From Pseudomonas wadenswilerensis (GTDB lineage: Bacteria; Pseudomonadota; Gammaproteobacteria; Pseudomonadales; Pseudomonadaceae), in the NCBI RefSeq assembly GCF_900497695.1, contig NZ_UIDD01000008.1, positions 372,001-436,000 of the forward strand: 64,000 bases of DNA, given 5' to 3'. This document shows positions 1-8,900 of this stretch, piece after piece. The first letter of the stretch is position 1, and the number at the start of each line of letters is the position of its first letter. Both the position numbers and the translations under genes were made by a program. A model generated the notes under the pieces. It was not told the origin of the DNA, did not search any database, and worked only from the letters and a program-made list of their open reading frames with translations.

Positions 1-1
1 C

Positions 2-763
2 CTGCTGGCTACCGGCACCACCCTGGCGATGGTCATGGGCATTCCGCTGGGGCGGGTGGTCGGCGAGGCCCTGGGCTGGCGTACCACTTTCCTGGCGATT
101 GCCGGGGTGGCCCTGGCGACCTTGCTGTGCCTGGTCAAATCCCTGCCGCTGCTGCCGAGCCAGAACTCCGGCTCGCTGCGCAGCGTGCCAGTGCTGTTCA
201 AGCGCCCGGCGCTGGTGACCGTGTATGTGCTGGTGGCGCTGGTGATTGCCGCGCAGTTCACCGCCTACAGCTACATCGAGCCGTTTGCCCTGAATGTGGC
301 GCAGATCGGCGGTGAGCTGACCACCGTGCTGCTGTTGCTGTTTGGGGGTGCCGGGGTGTTTGGTTCAGTGCTGTTCAGCCGCTACAGCGAGCGCTTCCCG
401 CAGGGTTTTCTGATCGGGGCGATCGCCATGCTGGCGACTTGTCTGCTGCTGTTGCTGCCGTTGTCTGGCGACTTCAGCCTGCTGGGCACCTTGAGCGTGT
501 TCTGGGGTGTTGCGATCATGTGCTTCAGCCTGGCGCTGCAGTCCAGGGTGCTGATCCTCGCCTCGGATGCCACCGACGTGGCCATGGCCATGTTCTCCGG
601 CATCTACAACATCGGCATTGGCGCCGGGGCGTTGATCGGCAGCCTGGTCAGCGTGCACATGGGCCTGGGTAATATCGGTTTTGTCGGCGGATCGCTGGCC
701 CTGGCGGGGTTGCTGTTGTGCGGGGTGACTACCTACCGGTTTGCCCGGGCCGAGGTGGCGTGA
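2..763 (+). CDS. MFS transporter, C-terminal part (SotB-like sugar/drug efflux)
   Basis: The reading frame is open from base 2, so the gene begins before the window. About 254 residues remain with roughly seven hydrophobic segments. The first visible residues (GIPLGRVVGEALGWRTTF) match the TM5 region of DHA1-type exporters, where a conserved G-x-x-x-G-P/P-L-G motif is followed by a Gly-Trp-Arg loop. The end is basic (YRFARAEVA), as in a cytoplasmic tail. The SotB/arabinose-efflux assignment rests on overall resemblance; the substrate cannot be read from the sequence. A REP element follows the stop. Confidence 0.75.
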   Translation: MLATGTTLAMVMGIPLGRVVGEALGWRTTFLAIAGVALATLLCLVKSLPLLPSQNSGSLRSVPVLFKRPALVTVYVLVALVIAAQFTAYSYIEPFALNVAQIGGELTTVLLLLFGGAGVFGSVLFSRYSERFPQGFLIGAIAMLATCLLLLLPLSGDFSLLGTLSVFWGVAIMCFSLALQSRVLILASDATDVAMAMFSGIYNIGIGAGALIGSLVSVHMGLGNIGFVGGSLALAGLLLCGVTTYRFARAEVA

Positions 764-786
764 CGAGGGGGGCTGCTTTGCAGCCC

Positions 787-851
787 ATCGCCGGCAAGCC
801 AGCTCCCACACGGACTGCGCAAAGCCTGTGGGAGCGGGCTTGCCCCGCGAT
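787..851. repeat. REP palindromic pair
   Basis: Two inverted Pseudomonas REP units: ATCGCCGGCAAGCCAGCTC on the left and GGGAGCGGGCTTGCCCCGC on the right. They lie between the MFS stop and the convergent small membrane gene, and the last base touches that gene's stop codon. Confidence 0.85.
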
Positions 852-1186
852 CAATCGCGAATCTTCATCAGCCCGTCGCACTTCAGGCAACGTACCTTCT
901 TCAACCCGCGCACTTCGCTAAAGCCGACCCGGCGTGACAGCGCAGTCCCCGGCTCGTCCTTGTACAGGTGCAGCATCGCCGCGTTGCACAGCGGGCAACG
1001 CACCAGCATCGCCAGCGGAAAACTCAGAAAGCACAGGCCGAAAATCACCAGCATGTAGGTCGCGGCAACGCTTTTGGGCATCCAGTCGAACACCGTCAGC
1101 AACATGAGCGGCGCGCCGATATAGATGCTGAAGTCATTGATATAGATGTTCAGAAACGCCACGCGGAAGTATTCGAGTTGTGGCAT
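851..1186 (-). CDS. Small membrane protein with a C-terminal zinc-ribbon-like Cys motif
   Basis: 111 residues. Two hydrophobic segments (about residues 24-36 and 41-62) are followed by a cytoplasmic part with two CxxC pairs, CPLC (about 64-67) and CLKC (about 100-103), spaced as in a zinc ribbon. I do not recognise a named family. The gene lies 1 bp after the lipoprotein gene at 1188, on the same strand, so the two are probably co-transcribed. Function unknown; a membrane-tethered metal-binding or assembly role is only a guess. Confidence 0.65.
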   Translation of the reverse strand: MPQLEYFRVAFLNIYINDFSIYIGAPLMLLTVFDWMPKSVAATYMLVIFGLCFLSFPLAMLVRCPLCNAAMLHLYKDEPGTALSRRVGFSEVRGLKKVRCLKCDGLMKIRD

Positions 1187-1187
1187 T

Positions 1188-1520
1188 TCAGTTCATCGCA
1201 TCATGGGGCAGCAGGGCGGTGTCGACCACCATGTCCACCGGCAGGGTGGCAATGGCAAACACCGGGCAGACGATGGTCACCCAGCAGAACATCGTTGAGT
1301 AACCGTCGTAGCCACTGGCGCCGATCATGGTCAGCAACTGGACATTGGCCTGGGTGCCTTTGTAGTAGTCGGCGCCGCTGCTGTAGCTGTTGGAGCCGCG
1401 CGCGACAAAGGTGCCGCAACTGGCCAGGAACAAGGTCGAGGCCAGGAGCAAAGAGGTGAGGGTTCTGATGATGCCATTCCTTAGCAGATAGAGACGCGAG
1501 ACCAGCGCGCATTCTCGCAC
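1188..1520 (-). CDS. YceK/YidQ-like lipoprotein with an uncertain start
   Basis: The protein has a lipoprotein signal (TLTSLLLASTLFLASC) with Cys as the predicted lipidated residue, then GTFVARGSNS and a C-terminal hydrophobic stretch (FCWVTIVCPVFAIATLPVDM) ending in PHDAMN. This fits the small outer-membrane YceK/YidQ lipoprotein family. The coordinates use the first plausible canonical start, GTG at 1520. The best ribosome site (AAGGA, 1482-1478 on the minus strand) instead points to an ATC codon at 1472, which would give the normal short n-region IIRTLTS. No ATG is available in frame near the signal peptide. Confidence 0.65.
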   Translation of the reverse strand: MRECALVSRLYLLRNGIIRTLTSLLLASTLFLASCGTFVARGSNSYSSGADYYKGTQANVQLLTMIGASGYDGYSTMFCWVTIVCPVFAIATLPVDMVVDTALLPHDAMN

Positions 1521-1527
1521 AACAACG

Positions 1528-3051
1528 CTAGTATCCGCGCAACCCGCGTGCACTGAAGTAATCTTCCAGCACCTCCGGCCCGGCATCGACCTGGGCCAGC
1601 GCCACATAGCTGTCCGGCCGCAACAGGTACACGCCATCTTGCTGCAACCCGGCCGCTTCATGCGCCTCATGCCATTCGAACACTTCCAGCGGCATGCCGC
1701 GCTCGGCACACCAGGCCACCAGGCTGCCGCTGGCAGCGCCATAGACCTGTACCTGCCAGCACAGACGCGCCAGCCCGGCAAAGTTGTCGTGCTTGCCATC
1801 GCTGACCCAGGGCAGGCGCTCGCCGCCATGCACCTGGCCGGCGCTGCCGACACTCAAGGGCATGTCGCGGTAGTTCAGGGTGATTTGCGAGACAGTGCGG
1901 AACAGGAACTCCCGTGCTGACTTGAGCGCCGCCACCCGTGGCAGCAGCATCGGCGCCAGACGGGTGCGCAGCAGGGCGGCCAGGCGGCCGTCGGCAGTGA
2001 TGAAGTTGAACACCTGGTCGGTGGTCGAGACCAACCGCTGGGCGAAGGCGCTGCGCTCGATTTCATAGGTGTCGAGCAGGGTGTCAGTGGCTTGGCCTTG
2101 CAACACGGCAGCCAGTTTCCAGGCCAGGTTGATGGCATCGCCAATGCCGGTGTTCATGCCCTGGCCACCAGCCGGGCTGTGCACATGGGCTGCATCACCC
2201 AGCAGGAAGGCACGTTCGCGGCCAAATTGCTCGGCCACCCGGTGGTGCACCCGGTAAGTGGAGAACCAGTTGACCTGCTTTATCTCGACCTTCAGGTGCT
2301 CCATGGCCCGTTGGCTGACATCTTCGAAGCGCAGGTTCTGCGGGTGCTCGGCGCGTTCGTCGCGCACCGTGCCGATCAATCGTGCGCGGCCACTGCCGGC
2401 CAGCGGGAACACGGCGAGAAAGTCTGCTTCGTCCAGGTCCACATGCAGCTCGCCATTAAACGCAGGACCTGCGCCGTCGACATCGGCAACATAGAACACC
2501 TGCTCATAGGTGCCGCCGGGAAAGCCGATGCCCAGGACCTTGCGCACCGTCGAACGGGCGCCGTCGCAACCGGCCAGGTAGTCCGCTTCACAGACCTCTT
2601 CCAGGCCATCGGCCAGCCGTAGCCGGGCGGTGACACCGCCGCTGTCCTGGCTGAAACCGAGCAGTTCGGTGTGTCGTTCGACGTCCACGCCGAAGTGTTG
2701 CAGACGCTCGATCAACAGCTTTTCATGTTGATCCTGGGGGTAGATGTGCAGGAACGGGTAGGGGGTAAAGCCGGCGCCAATGGCACTGAACGGCAACCGC
2801 GCGGCGGTTTTGCCTTTGACCCACAGGTTGGCCGCCGGCACCTGGTGACCCTGCCCGATAATGGCCTCGGTCAAGTCCAGCTGGCGGTACAGCTCCAGGG
2901 TCCGTGCCTGTATCGCCAGCGCCCGGGAGGTGGTGCCGGGGGCGGCGGTCTTGTCGATGATCCGCACCTTGATGCCAAGCTTGCTCAGCCACAGCGCCAG
3001 CACCAGCCCGGTGGGGCCGGCGCCGATAATCAGGACGTCACAGCGGTTCAT
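1528..3051 (-). CDS. FAD-dependent aromatic monooxygenase (PheA/TfdB type)
   Basis: 507 residues. The N-terminus has a Rossmann FAD motif (VLIIGAGPTGLVLALWLSK, residues about 5-23) with an acidic ribose-binding position (IIDK). A central motif DGARSTVRK resembles the DG NAD(P)H/FAD motif, and GDAAHVHSPAGGQGMNTGI (about residue 287 on) is the second FAD-binding motif. A C-terminal thioredoxin-like tail, as in phenol-hydroxylase-type enzymes, completes the length. The family hydroxylates aromatic or polycyclic substrates with NAD(P)H and O2. No catabolic genes lie nearby, so the substrate is open. Start: ATG at 3051. Confidence 0.8.
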   Translation of the reverse strand: MNRCDVLIIGAGPTGLVLALWLSKLGIKVRIIDKTAAPGTTSRALAIQARTLELYRQLDLTEAIIGQGHQVPAANLWVKGKTAARLPFSAIGAGFTPYPFLHIYPQDQHEKLLIERLQHFGVDVERHTELLGFSQDSGGVTARLRLADGLEEVCEADYLAGCDGARSTVRKVLGIGFPGGTYEQVFYVADVDGAGPAFNGELHVDLDEADFLAVFPLAGSGRARLIGTVRDERAEHPQNLRFEDVSQRAMEHLKVEIKQVNWFSTYRVHHRVAEQFGRERAFLLGDAAHVHSPAGGQGMNTGIGDAINLAWKLAAVLQGQATDTLLDTYEIERSAFAQRLVSTTDQVFNFITADGRLAALLRTRLAPMLLPRVAALKSAREFLFRTVSQITLNYRDMPLSVGSAGQVHGGERLPWVSDGKHDNFAGLARLCWQVQVYGAASGSLVAWCAERGMPLEVFEWHEAHEAAGLQQDGVYLLRPDSYVALAQVDAGPEVLEDYFSARGLRGY

Positions 3052-3138
3052 CGCAGGCGCTCCTCGGTACGTGTTGCAGGCTCTGAGTTGAAGTGTAAGA
3101 CCCCTGTGTGGTTTTGCTCGCCGGTCGTCGGCGCCTGA

Positions 3139-3366
3139 TTACTCGGCCTTGCCGCGCACGATGCGCCCGACCTTGATTTCGTCGGCGTAGGCCTTGAGCT
3201 TGTCCGAGTCTTTGTACAGGCGGTTCATCAGGTGCAGCACGGCAACCACATCGACGCCGTCGATGCGCTCGGCCAGTTTGCTGATTTCACCGGCGGTGCG
3301 TTCCAGGTTGCTGGCGACGGTTTTAAGGTCGCGCTTGAGTTCGGCGGAAGATTTCTTGATGCCCAT
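3139..3366 (-). CDS. Small charged helical protein of unknown function
   Basis: 75 residues from ATG at 3366 (MGIKKSSAELKRDL). The sequence is rich in Lys, Glu and Leu with heptad-like spacing, suggesting one or two amphipathic helices or a coiled coil, and there is no signal or membrane segment. It lies immediately downstream of the FDH operon on the same strand, separated by a REP pair. I do not recognise a family. Longer readings through the REP sequence were discarded because that sequence is repetitive. Confidence 0.6.
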   Translation of the reverse strand: MGIKKSSAELKRDLKTVASNLERTAGEISKLAERIDGVDVVAVLHLMNRLYKDSDKLKAYADEIKVGRIVRGKAE

Positions 3367-3416
3367 TGGGAGTCTCTTGGTGGGGTGGTGCTTGTGAGCG
3401 GGCTGCGGTGCAGCCC

Positions 3417-3487
3417 ATCGCTGGCAAGCCAGCTCCCACAATGCCAAGGTGCACACTGCACCTGTGGGAGCCGGCCTTGCCGGCGAT
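3417..3487. repeat. REP palindromic pair
   Basis: Inverted REP units (ATCGCTGGCAAGCCAGCTC and GGGAGCCGGCCTTGCCGGC) between the 75-residue gene and fdhE. They may end or stabilise the formate dehydrogenase transcript. Confidence 0.85.
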
Positions 3488-3494
3488 TGCTGTA

Positions 3495-4406
3495 TCAGCC
3501 AGGAAACAGAAACGGGCTGACACCACTGCGCCCATACCCTTCGCGCTCCACTTCGGCGTCCAGCGCCAGGGAGGCCAGGTCATCGGCCAGTACTTCCTGG
3601 TCGCGGTCCTTTTCCGGGTACAGCACTTTCAGGTAGCTGTGACAGTCGTTGCAGCTCTCGGCCTTGATCGCGGCATCCTGACGCTCCAGGGACCAGTAGT
3701 CCAGGGCACCGGTGGCTTCGCAGTTGCTGCATTTTACCCGAACCATGTGCCAGCGGCTTTCGCACAGGCTGCAATGCAGGTAACGCAGCCCGGCCTGGGC
3801 GCCGGTCATGATCACGCTGGCCACCGGCGCGCTGGCGCATACCGGGCAATGCTGGCGCTGCTCGCCCAGGGCGGCCTTGGCCGAGGCCGGCAGGGCATTG
3901 GCCAGCTGGGTGAAGTACAGCGACAGCGCGGCCCAGAGGAACAGCGCCTGGCCGCTGTCGACCTGGTCGTAGTCACCGGCGAGCAAGGCGCTGGCAAGGT
4001 CTTCCAGTTGCGCCGCCGAGTAGCCGCGCAAGGTCTCCAGGGTACTGCGAACCGTCGGATTGGCGTCGCGGTAGAGTGCATCGATCAAAGCGCCGAGCAA
4101 CTGCTGCCAGTAAGCGTCGCGTGGGTACTCTGTGCTCGCCAGCGGCGCCCGGCCAGCGGCCAGGCGCGCCGCCAGTCCGGACGCCAGCGCCTCAGGCAGC
4201 GGCATCGTTTCAAGCAGGTGTTGCTGAGCTTCGGCGATGCCGGCACAAAAGCCCAGGTAATCGCCCATGGCATGTTCGTCGGCCAGTTGCCGCAGGCGCG
4301 CCGCGCGTTTGCGGTAACGTTCCTTGAGCGACGGCAGCAGCACCGCGACGATCTCGTTGACGCCACCGCTGGGCGTCTGCACCGGGGTCATCTGGATGCT
4401 GTTCAT
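3495..4406 (-). CDS. fdhE: Formate dehydrogenase accessory protein FdhE
   Basis: 303 residues. Four Cys pairs typical of FdhE rubredoxin-like iron sites are visible in the C-terminal half: CPVC, CSLC, CSNC and CNDC, within HCPVCASAPVAS, LHCSLCESRW, VKCSNCEATG and SCNDCHSY. FdhE is a cytoplasmic factor needed to mature Tat-exported formate dehydrogenase. The start overlaps the stop of fdnI by 4 bp (ATGA), indicating translational coupling in fdnG-fdxH-fdnI-fdhE. No selenocysteine genes (selA/selB) follow it in this window. Confidence 0.93.
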   Translation of the reverse strand: MNSIQMTPVQTPSGGVNEIVAVLLPSLKERYRKRAARLRQLADEHAMGDYLGFCAGIAEAQQHLLETMPLPEALASGLAARLAAGRAPLASTEYPRDAYWQQLLGALIDALYRDANPTVRSTLETLRGYSAAQLEDLASALLAGDYDQVDSGQALFLWAALSLYFTQLANALPASAKAALGEQRQHCPVCASAPVASVIMTGAQAGLRYLHCSLCESRWHMVRVKCSNCEATGALDYWSLERQDAAIKAESCNDCHSYLKVLYPEKDRDQEVLADDLASLALDAEVEREGYGRSGVSPFLFPG

Positions 4407-5050
4407 TTATCGCTCCCGGCCTTGCCCTGCTTGTTGTTCAGCTGACGGTACCAGCGGTCGTGGTGGGTCTTGGCCCAGCTGCGGCTGACGTAGCCGGTGA
4501 CCATGCCGCGGATCGAGCCCTTGACCCAGAACGCCAGGTACGCGTGGCCGATGATCAGCAGAATCAGGCTGATGCCGGCGAGTGCATGCACCAGCAGGCC
4601 GATGCGGATGGTCGGGATGCTGAACAGCGGGGCGAAGTACGGCCGCCAGATCACCACGCCACTGAGCAGCAGCAGGCTGATCAGGCCCATGATTCCCCAG
4701 AACAGGATCTTCTGCCCGGCGTTGTACTTGCCGATGTTCAGCGCCGGTTCATGCTTGCCGGCGAGCACCTGCTTGACGTTCTTGAACCACTGCAGGTCTT
4801 CGCGTTCCGGCAGGTTGTAGCGCACGAAGCGCACGAACAGGAACATCAGCAGCAGGAACACCACCACGCCGAAGAACGGGTGGAGGATGCGCGCCAGCTG
4901 CGGGGTGCCGAATACCGCGTTGAGGCCGTTGAGCGACGGGAAAAACCACGACAGCCCCGACAGCGCCACGGCGAAGAAGCAGATCACCATGAACCAGTGG
5001 CTGGCGCGCTCGATGAAGCGCGTGCGCAGGATCAGTTTGTCCTTGTTCAT
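4403..5050 (-). CDS. fdnI: Formate dehydrogenase gamma subunit, cytochrome b556
   Basis: 215 residues with four transmembrane helices. Candidate haem-ligand histidines lie in ERASHWFMV near residue 17, in LHPFFG, and in the late helix HALAGISLILLIIGHAYLAF. The basic C-terminus faces the cytoplasm. This subunit anchors the complex in the inner membrane and passes electrons from the FeS subunit to quinone. It overlaps the end of fdxH by 4 bp and fdhE by 4 bp. Confidence 0.93.
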   Translation of the reverse strand: MNKDKLILRTRFIERASHWFMVICFFAVALSGLSWFFPSLNGLNAVFGTPQLARILHPFFGVVVFLLLMFLFVRFVRYNLPEREDLQWFKNVKQVLAGKHEPALNIGKYNAGQKILFWGIMGLISLLLLSGVVIWRPYFAPLFSIPTIRIGLLVHALAGISLILLIIGHAYLAFWVKGSIRGMVTGYVSRSWAKTHHDRWYRQLNNKQGKAGSDK

Positions 5051-5943
5051 GCGTGGGTATCCTCTTCGATCTTCTGGTCCTGTTCGTCGACTTCGTTGGG
5101 GCCGACGCCGATGTAGTGGAACAGGGTGCCGGCCAGGGTGGCGAAGAACGCCGCCGCAGCCACCGGTTTCATCCAGCCTTTCCAGCCCTGGATGGCGTTG
5201 CTGATGCGCGGGTCGGTGGGCAGCTTGTGGTACAGCTGCGGCTTGTCGGCATGCTGTAGCACGTAGACCACGTGGGTGCCGCCGACGCCCTGCGGGTCAT
5301 AGATGCCGGCGCCGGCAAAGCCGCGACCCTGCAGCTCGGTGACCCGCTCGCTGGCCTGGTGCAGCATGTCCTGTTTGCTGCCGAAGTTGATCGCTCCGGT
5401 CGGGCAGGTCTTGACGCAGGCCGGCTCCTGGCCGACCGACACGCGGTCGACGCACAGCGTGCACTTGTAGGCCTTGTTGTCTTTCTGGCTGATGCGCGGC
5501 ACATCGAACGGGCAGCCGGCGATACAGTAGCCGCAGCCGATGCAGTGCTCGGACTGAAAATCGACGATGCCGTTGGCGTACTGGATGATCGCCCCCGGCT
5601 GCGGGCAGGCTTTCAGGCAGCCGGGGTCGGCGCAGTGCATGCAGCCGTCCTTGCGGATCAGCCATTCGAGCTTGCCGCTTTCGTCTTCGACTTCATCGAA
5701 GCGCATCAGCGTCCAGGTTTCGGCCGACAGGTCGGCCGGGTTGTCGTACACGCCAACGTTGTGGCCGACCTCATCGCGCAGGTCGTTCCATTCGTTGCAT
5801 GCCACCTGGCAGGCCTTGCAGCCGATGCAGATGCTCACGTCGATCAGCTTGGCCACTTCGGCCTGGTGATCGCGGGTGTGCGGCGCCGGGGTCAGCACGT
5901 TGGTGGCTGAGCGGCGGACGATGTCTTGGGATTGCATGGACAT
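5047..5943 (-). CDS. fdxH: Formate dehydrogenase beta subunit, iron-sulfur
   Basis: 298 residues. Four [4Fe-4S] clusters are indicated by ferredoxin Cys motifs: CIGCKACQVACNEWN, CMHCADPGCLKACP, CIGCGYCIAGCPFDVP and CTLCVDRVSVG...CVKTCP. A single C-terminal hydrophobic helix (AAAAFFATLAGTLFHYIGVG, about residue 262 on) anchors it to the membrane, as in E. coli FdnH/FdoH. It transfers electrons from the molybdenum subunit to the cytochrome. Eleven bases separate it from fdnG. Confidence 0.94.
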   Translation of the reverse strand: MSMQSQDIVRRSATNVLTPAPHTRDHQAEVAKLIDVSICIGCKACQVACNEWNDLRDEVGHNVGVYDNPADLSAETWTLMRFDEVEDESGKLEWLIRKDGCMHCADPGCLKACPQPGAIIQYANGIVDFQSEHCIGCGYCIAGCPFDVPRISQKDNKAYKCTLCVDRVSVGQEPACVKTCPTGAINFGSKQDMLHQASERVTELQGRGFAGAGIYDPQGVGGTHVVYVLQHADKPQLYHKLPTDPRISNAIQGWKGWMKPVAAAAFFATLAGTLFHYIGVGPNEVDEQDQKIEEDTHA

Positions 5944-5954
5944 GGTTTTCGCCC

Positions 5955-8900
5955 TCAGACCTTTTCAATGTTCACGAGAAACGCCTTGTACTCCGGCGTA
6001 TGGGTGTTCGACTCGCCAATGCCCGGGGTCAGGGTGTTGGCCAGGAAGCCCTTGCGCGTGCTGCCCTCGTAACCCCAGTGGCAGGGAATGCCGATGGTGT
6101 CGACATCCTGGCCGTCGACCGCCAGGCGGCGGATGCGCTTGGTCACCACCGCCTTGGCCTTGATGTAGCCACGCTTGGTGCTGACCTTGACCAGGTCGCC
6201 CTGAACGATGCCCTTGTCGGCAGCCAGCTTCTCGCCGATCTCGATGAACTGCTCGGGCTGGACGATGGCGTTCAGCCGCGCGTGCTTGGTCCAGTGACGG
6301 AACAACTCGGTAATCGAGTAGGTGGTCGCCACGTAGGGGAACTCTTCGCGCTTGCCCATGCGTTGGCGGTCGCTTTCATACAGCCGCGCGGTCGGGCTGT
6401 AGGTCACGTTCGGGTGCAGCGGGTTGCTCGCCAGCGGGCTTTCGGTGGGCTCGTAGTGCTCGGGGAACGGCCCGTCGTTCATGGCGCCGGCCGAGAACAG
6501 CCGGCCCAGGCCTTCAGGCAGCATGATGAACGGGTTGACCTTGCCACCGGGGGCGGCGGTGACGGCGAAGTCCGGCACGTCGACGCCGCTCCAGCGCACG
6601 CCGTCCCAGCCGATCAGCTTGCGTTTCGGGTCCCACGGCTTGCCCTGCGGGTCGGCCGAGGCGCGGTTGTAAAGGATGCGCCGGTTCTGCGGCCAGGCCC
6701 AGGCCCAGCCCGGGGTGCAACCCAGGCCGCTGTCGGCGTTGTCGCGACGGGCCATCTGGTTGCCTTGTTCGGTCCAGGAGCCGGCGAAGATCCAGTTGAA
6801 GCACTGGGTCGTGCCGTCGTCGCGCAGCTGCGAGAAGTCATTGAGCAACTGGCCCTTGCGCAGGATCAGGTTGCCTTGCTCGTCGTGCAGATCGGCGAGG
6901 GCGCGGCCGTTGGACTCCTTGGCCACTTCTTCCGGCTTGGGGTCCAGCGGGTCGGCGTAGTCCCAGGCCATGTTGAGGATCGGTGCCGGGTTGGCGCCGC
7001 CTTCCTTTTCGTACAGCTCGCGGATCTTCAGGAACAGGTGGCCGAGGATCTTGCCGTCATGCCAGGCTTCACCCGGTGGCGCCGCGCCCGCCCAGTGCCA
7101 TTGCAGCCAGCGCCCGGAGTTGACGATCGAGCCGTCTTCTTCGGCAAAGCACGAGGAGGGCAGGCGGAACACTTCAGTCTGGATCGACGCGGTATCGACG
7201 TCATGCTGTTCGCCGTGGTTCTGCCAGAAGCTCGAGGTCTCGGTGGCCAGCGGGTCGATGATCACCAGGAACTTGAGCTTGGCCAGCGCCGCCTGGGCCT
7301 TGTTCTTGTCGGGGAACGCCGCCACCGGGTTGAAGCCCTGGGCGATGTAGCCGTTGACCTTGCCCTCGTACATGCGGTTGCTGTAATTGAGCACGTCGTA
7401 GCTGTCGTCCCACTTGGGCAACCAGTCGAAGCCCCAGTCGTTGTCCTTGGTGGCCTTGTCGCCCCAGAGGCTTTTCATCAGGCTGATGAAGAATTTCGGC
7501 GTGTGCTTGTAGTAGTTGACCTGGTCCTCCAGCAGCGCCGTCGGCGTCGTCTGCTTGAGGTAGGTGGCCAGCGTGGTCTGCTCGTCGGACGGCAGGTTCA
7601 TGTAGCCGGGCAGGCGCAGCGACAACAGGCCCAGGTCGGTGTAGCCCTGGATGTTGGAGTGGCCGCGCAGGGCGTTGACCCCGCCACCGGCCATGCCGAT
7701 GTTGCCCAAAAGCAGCTGGATCATGCCCGAGCCACGGATCATCTGCGCGCCGTTGGTGTGGTGGGTCCAGCCCAGGGCGTAGAGGAAGGTCGCGGTCTTG
7801 TCCGGGGCGCTGGTTTCGCCAAGGATCGCGCAGATCTGCAGGAAGTCGTCCTTGGGCGTGCCGCAGACGTTAGTCACCATGTCCGGGGTGTAGCGGCTGA
7901 CGTGGGCCTTGAGCAGGTTCCACACGCAGCGCGGGTGCTGCAGGGTCAGGTCGCGCTTGGCGTAGCCCTTGCTGTCGAGCTCGTAGGTCCAGGAGCTGCG
8001 GTCGTAGTTGCGCTTCTTGGCGTCATAGCCACTGAACAGACCGTCGTCGAAGTGGTAGTCCTCGCGCACGATGAGGCTGGCGTTGGTGTAGTGGCGTACG
8101 TATTCGTGCTGGATCTTGTCGTGGCTGATCAGGTAGTTGACCACGCCCATCAGGAAGGTCACGTCGGAGCCGGCGCGGATCGGCGAGTAGATGTCGGCCA
8201 CCGCGGCGCTGCGGTTGAAGCGCGGGTCGACGACGATGACCTTGGCGCCGTTGCGGATTTTCGCCTCGATCACCCATTTGAAGCCCACCGGGTGCGCCTC
8301 GGCCGGGTTGCCGCCCATGATCAGCACGACGTTGGCGTTCTTGATGTCGACCCAGTTGTTGGTCATCGCACCACGGCCGAAGGTCGGCGCCAGCGCGGCA
8401 ACGGTCGGTGCGTGGCAGACCCGGGCCTGGCTGTCGGTGCCGAGAATGCCCAGGGCGCGGGTAAAGCGCTGGTCCAGCGAGCCGGTTTCGCTGCTGGCCG
8501 CCGACGAGCAGAGCATGCCGGTGCTGAGCCAGCGGTTGACCGTGGTGCCTTTGGCGTTCTTCTCGATGAAGTTGGCGTCGCGGTCGTCCTTCATCAGCCG
8601 GGCGATGCGCTCGATGGCGTGGTCCCAGCTGATGCGCTGCCATTTGTCCGAGCCCGGCGCGCGGTATTCGGGGTAGAGCAGGCGCTGTTCACTGTGCACG
8701 TAGTCGACCAGGCCGGCGCCTTTGGGGCACAGCGAGCCGCGGCTGACCGGGTGATCGGGGTCGCCTTCGATATGGAAGATCCGCGCCTTGGCGTTCTTGG
8801 CGCCGTCGCCGAGGCTGTACATGAGAATCCCGCAACCGACCGAGCAATAGGTGCAGTTGTTGCGGGTTTCCTTGGCGCGCAGCAGCTTGTACTGGCGCGA

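Noticed and set aside
3366..3583. Longer N-terminal extension of the 75-residue protein through the REP region
   Set aside because: The extra residues are translated REP sequence (ALWELACQRWAA-type), a common artefact in this genus.
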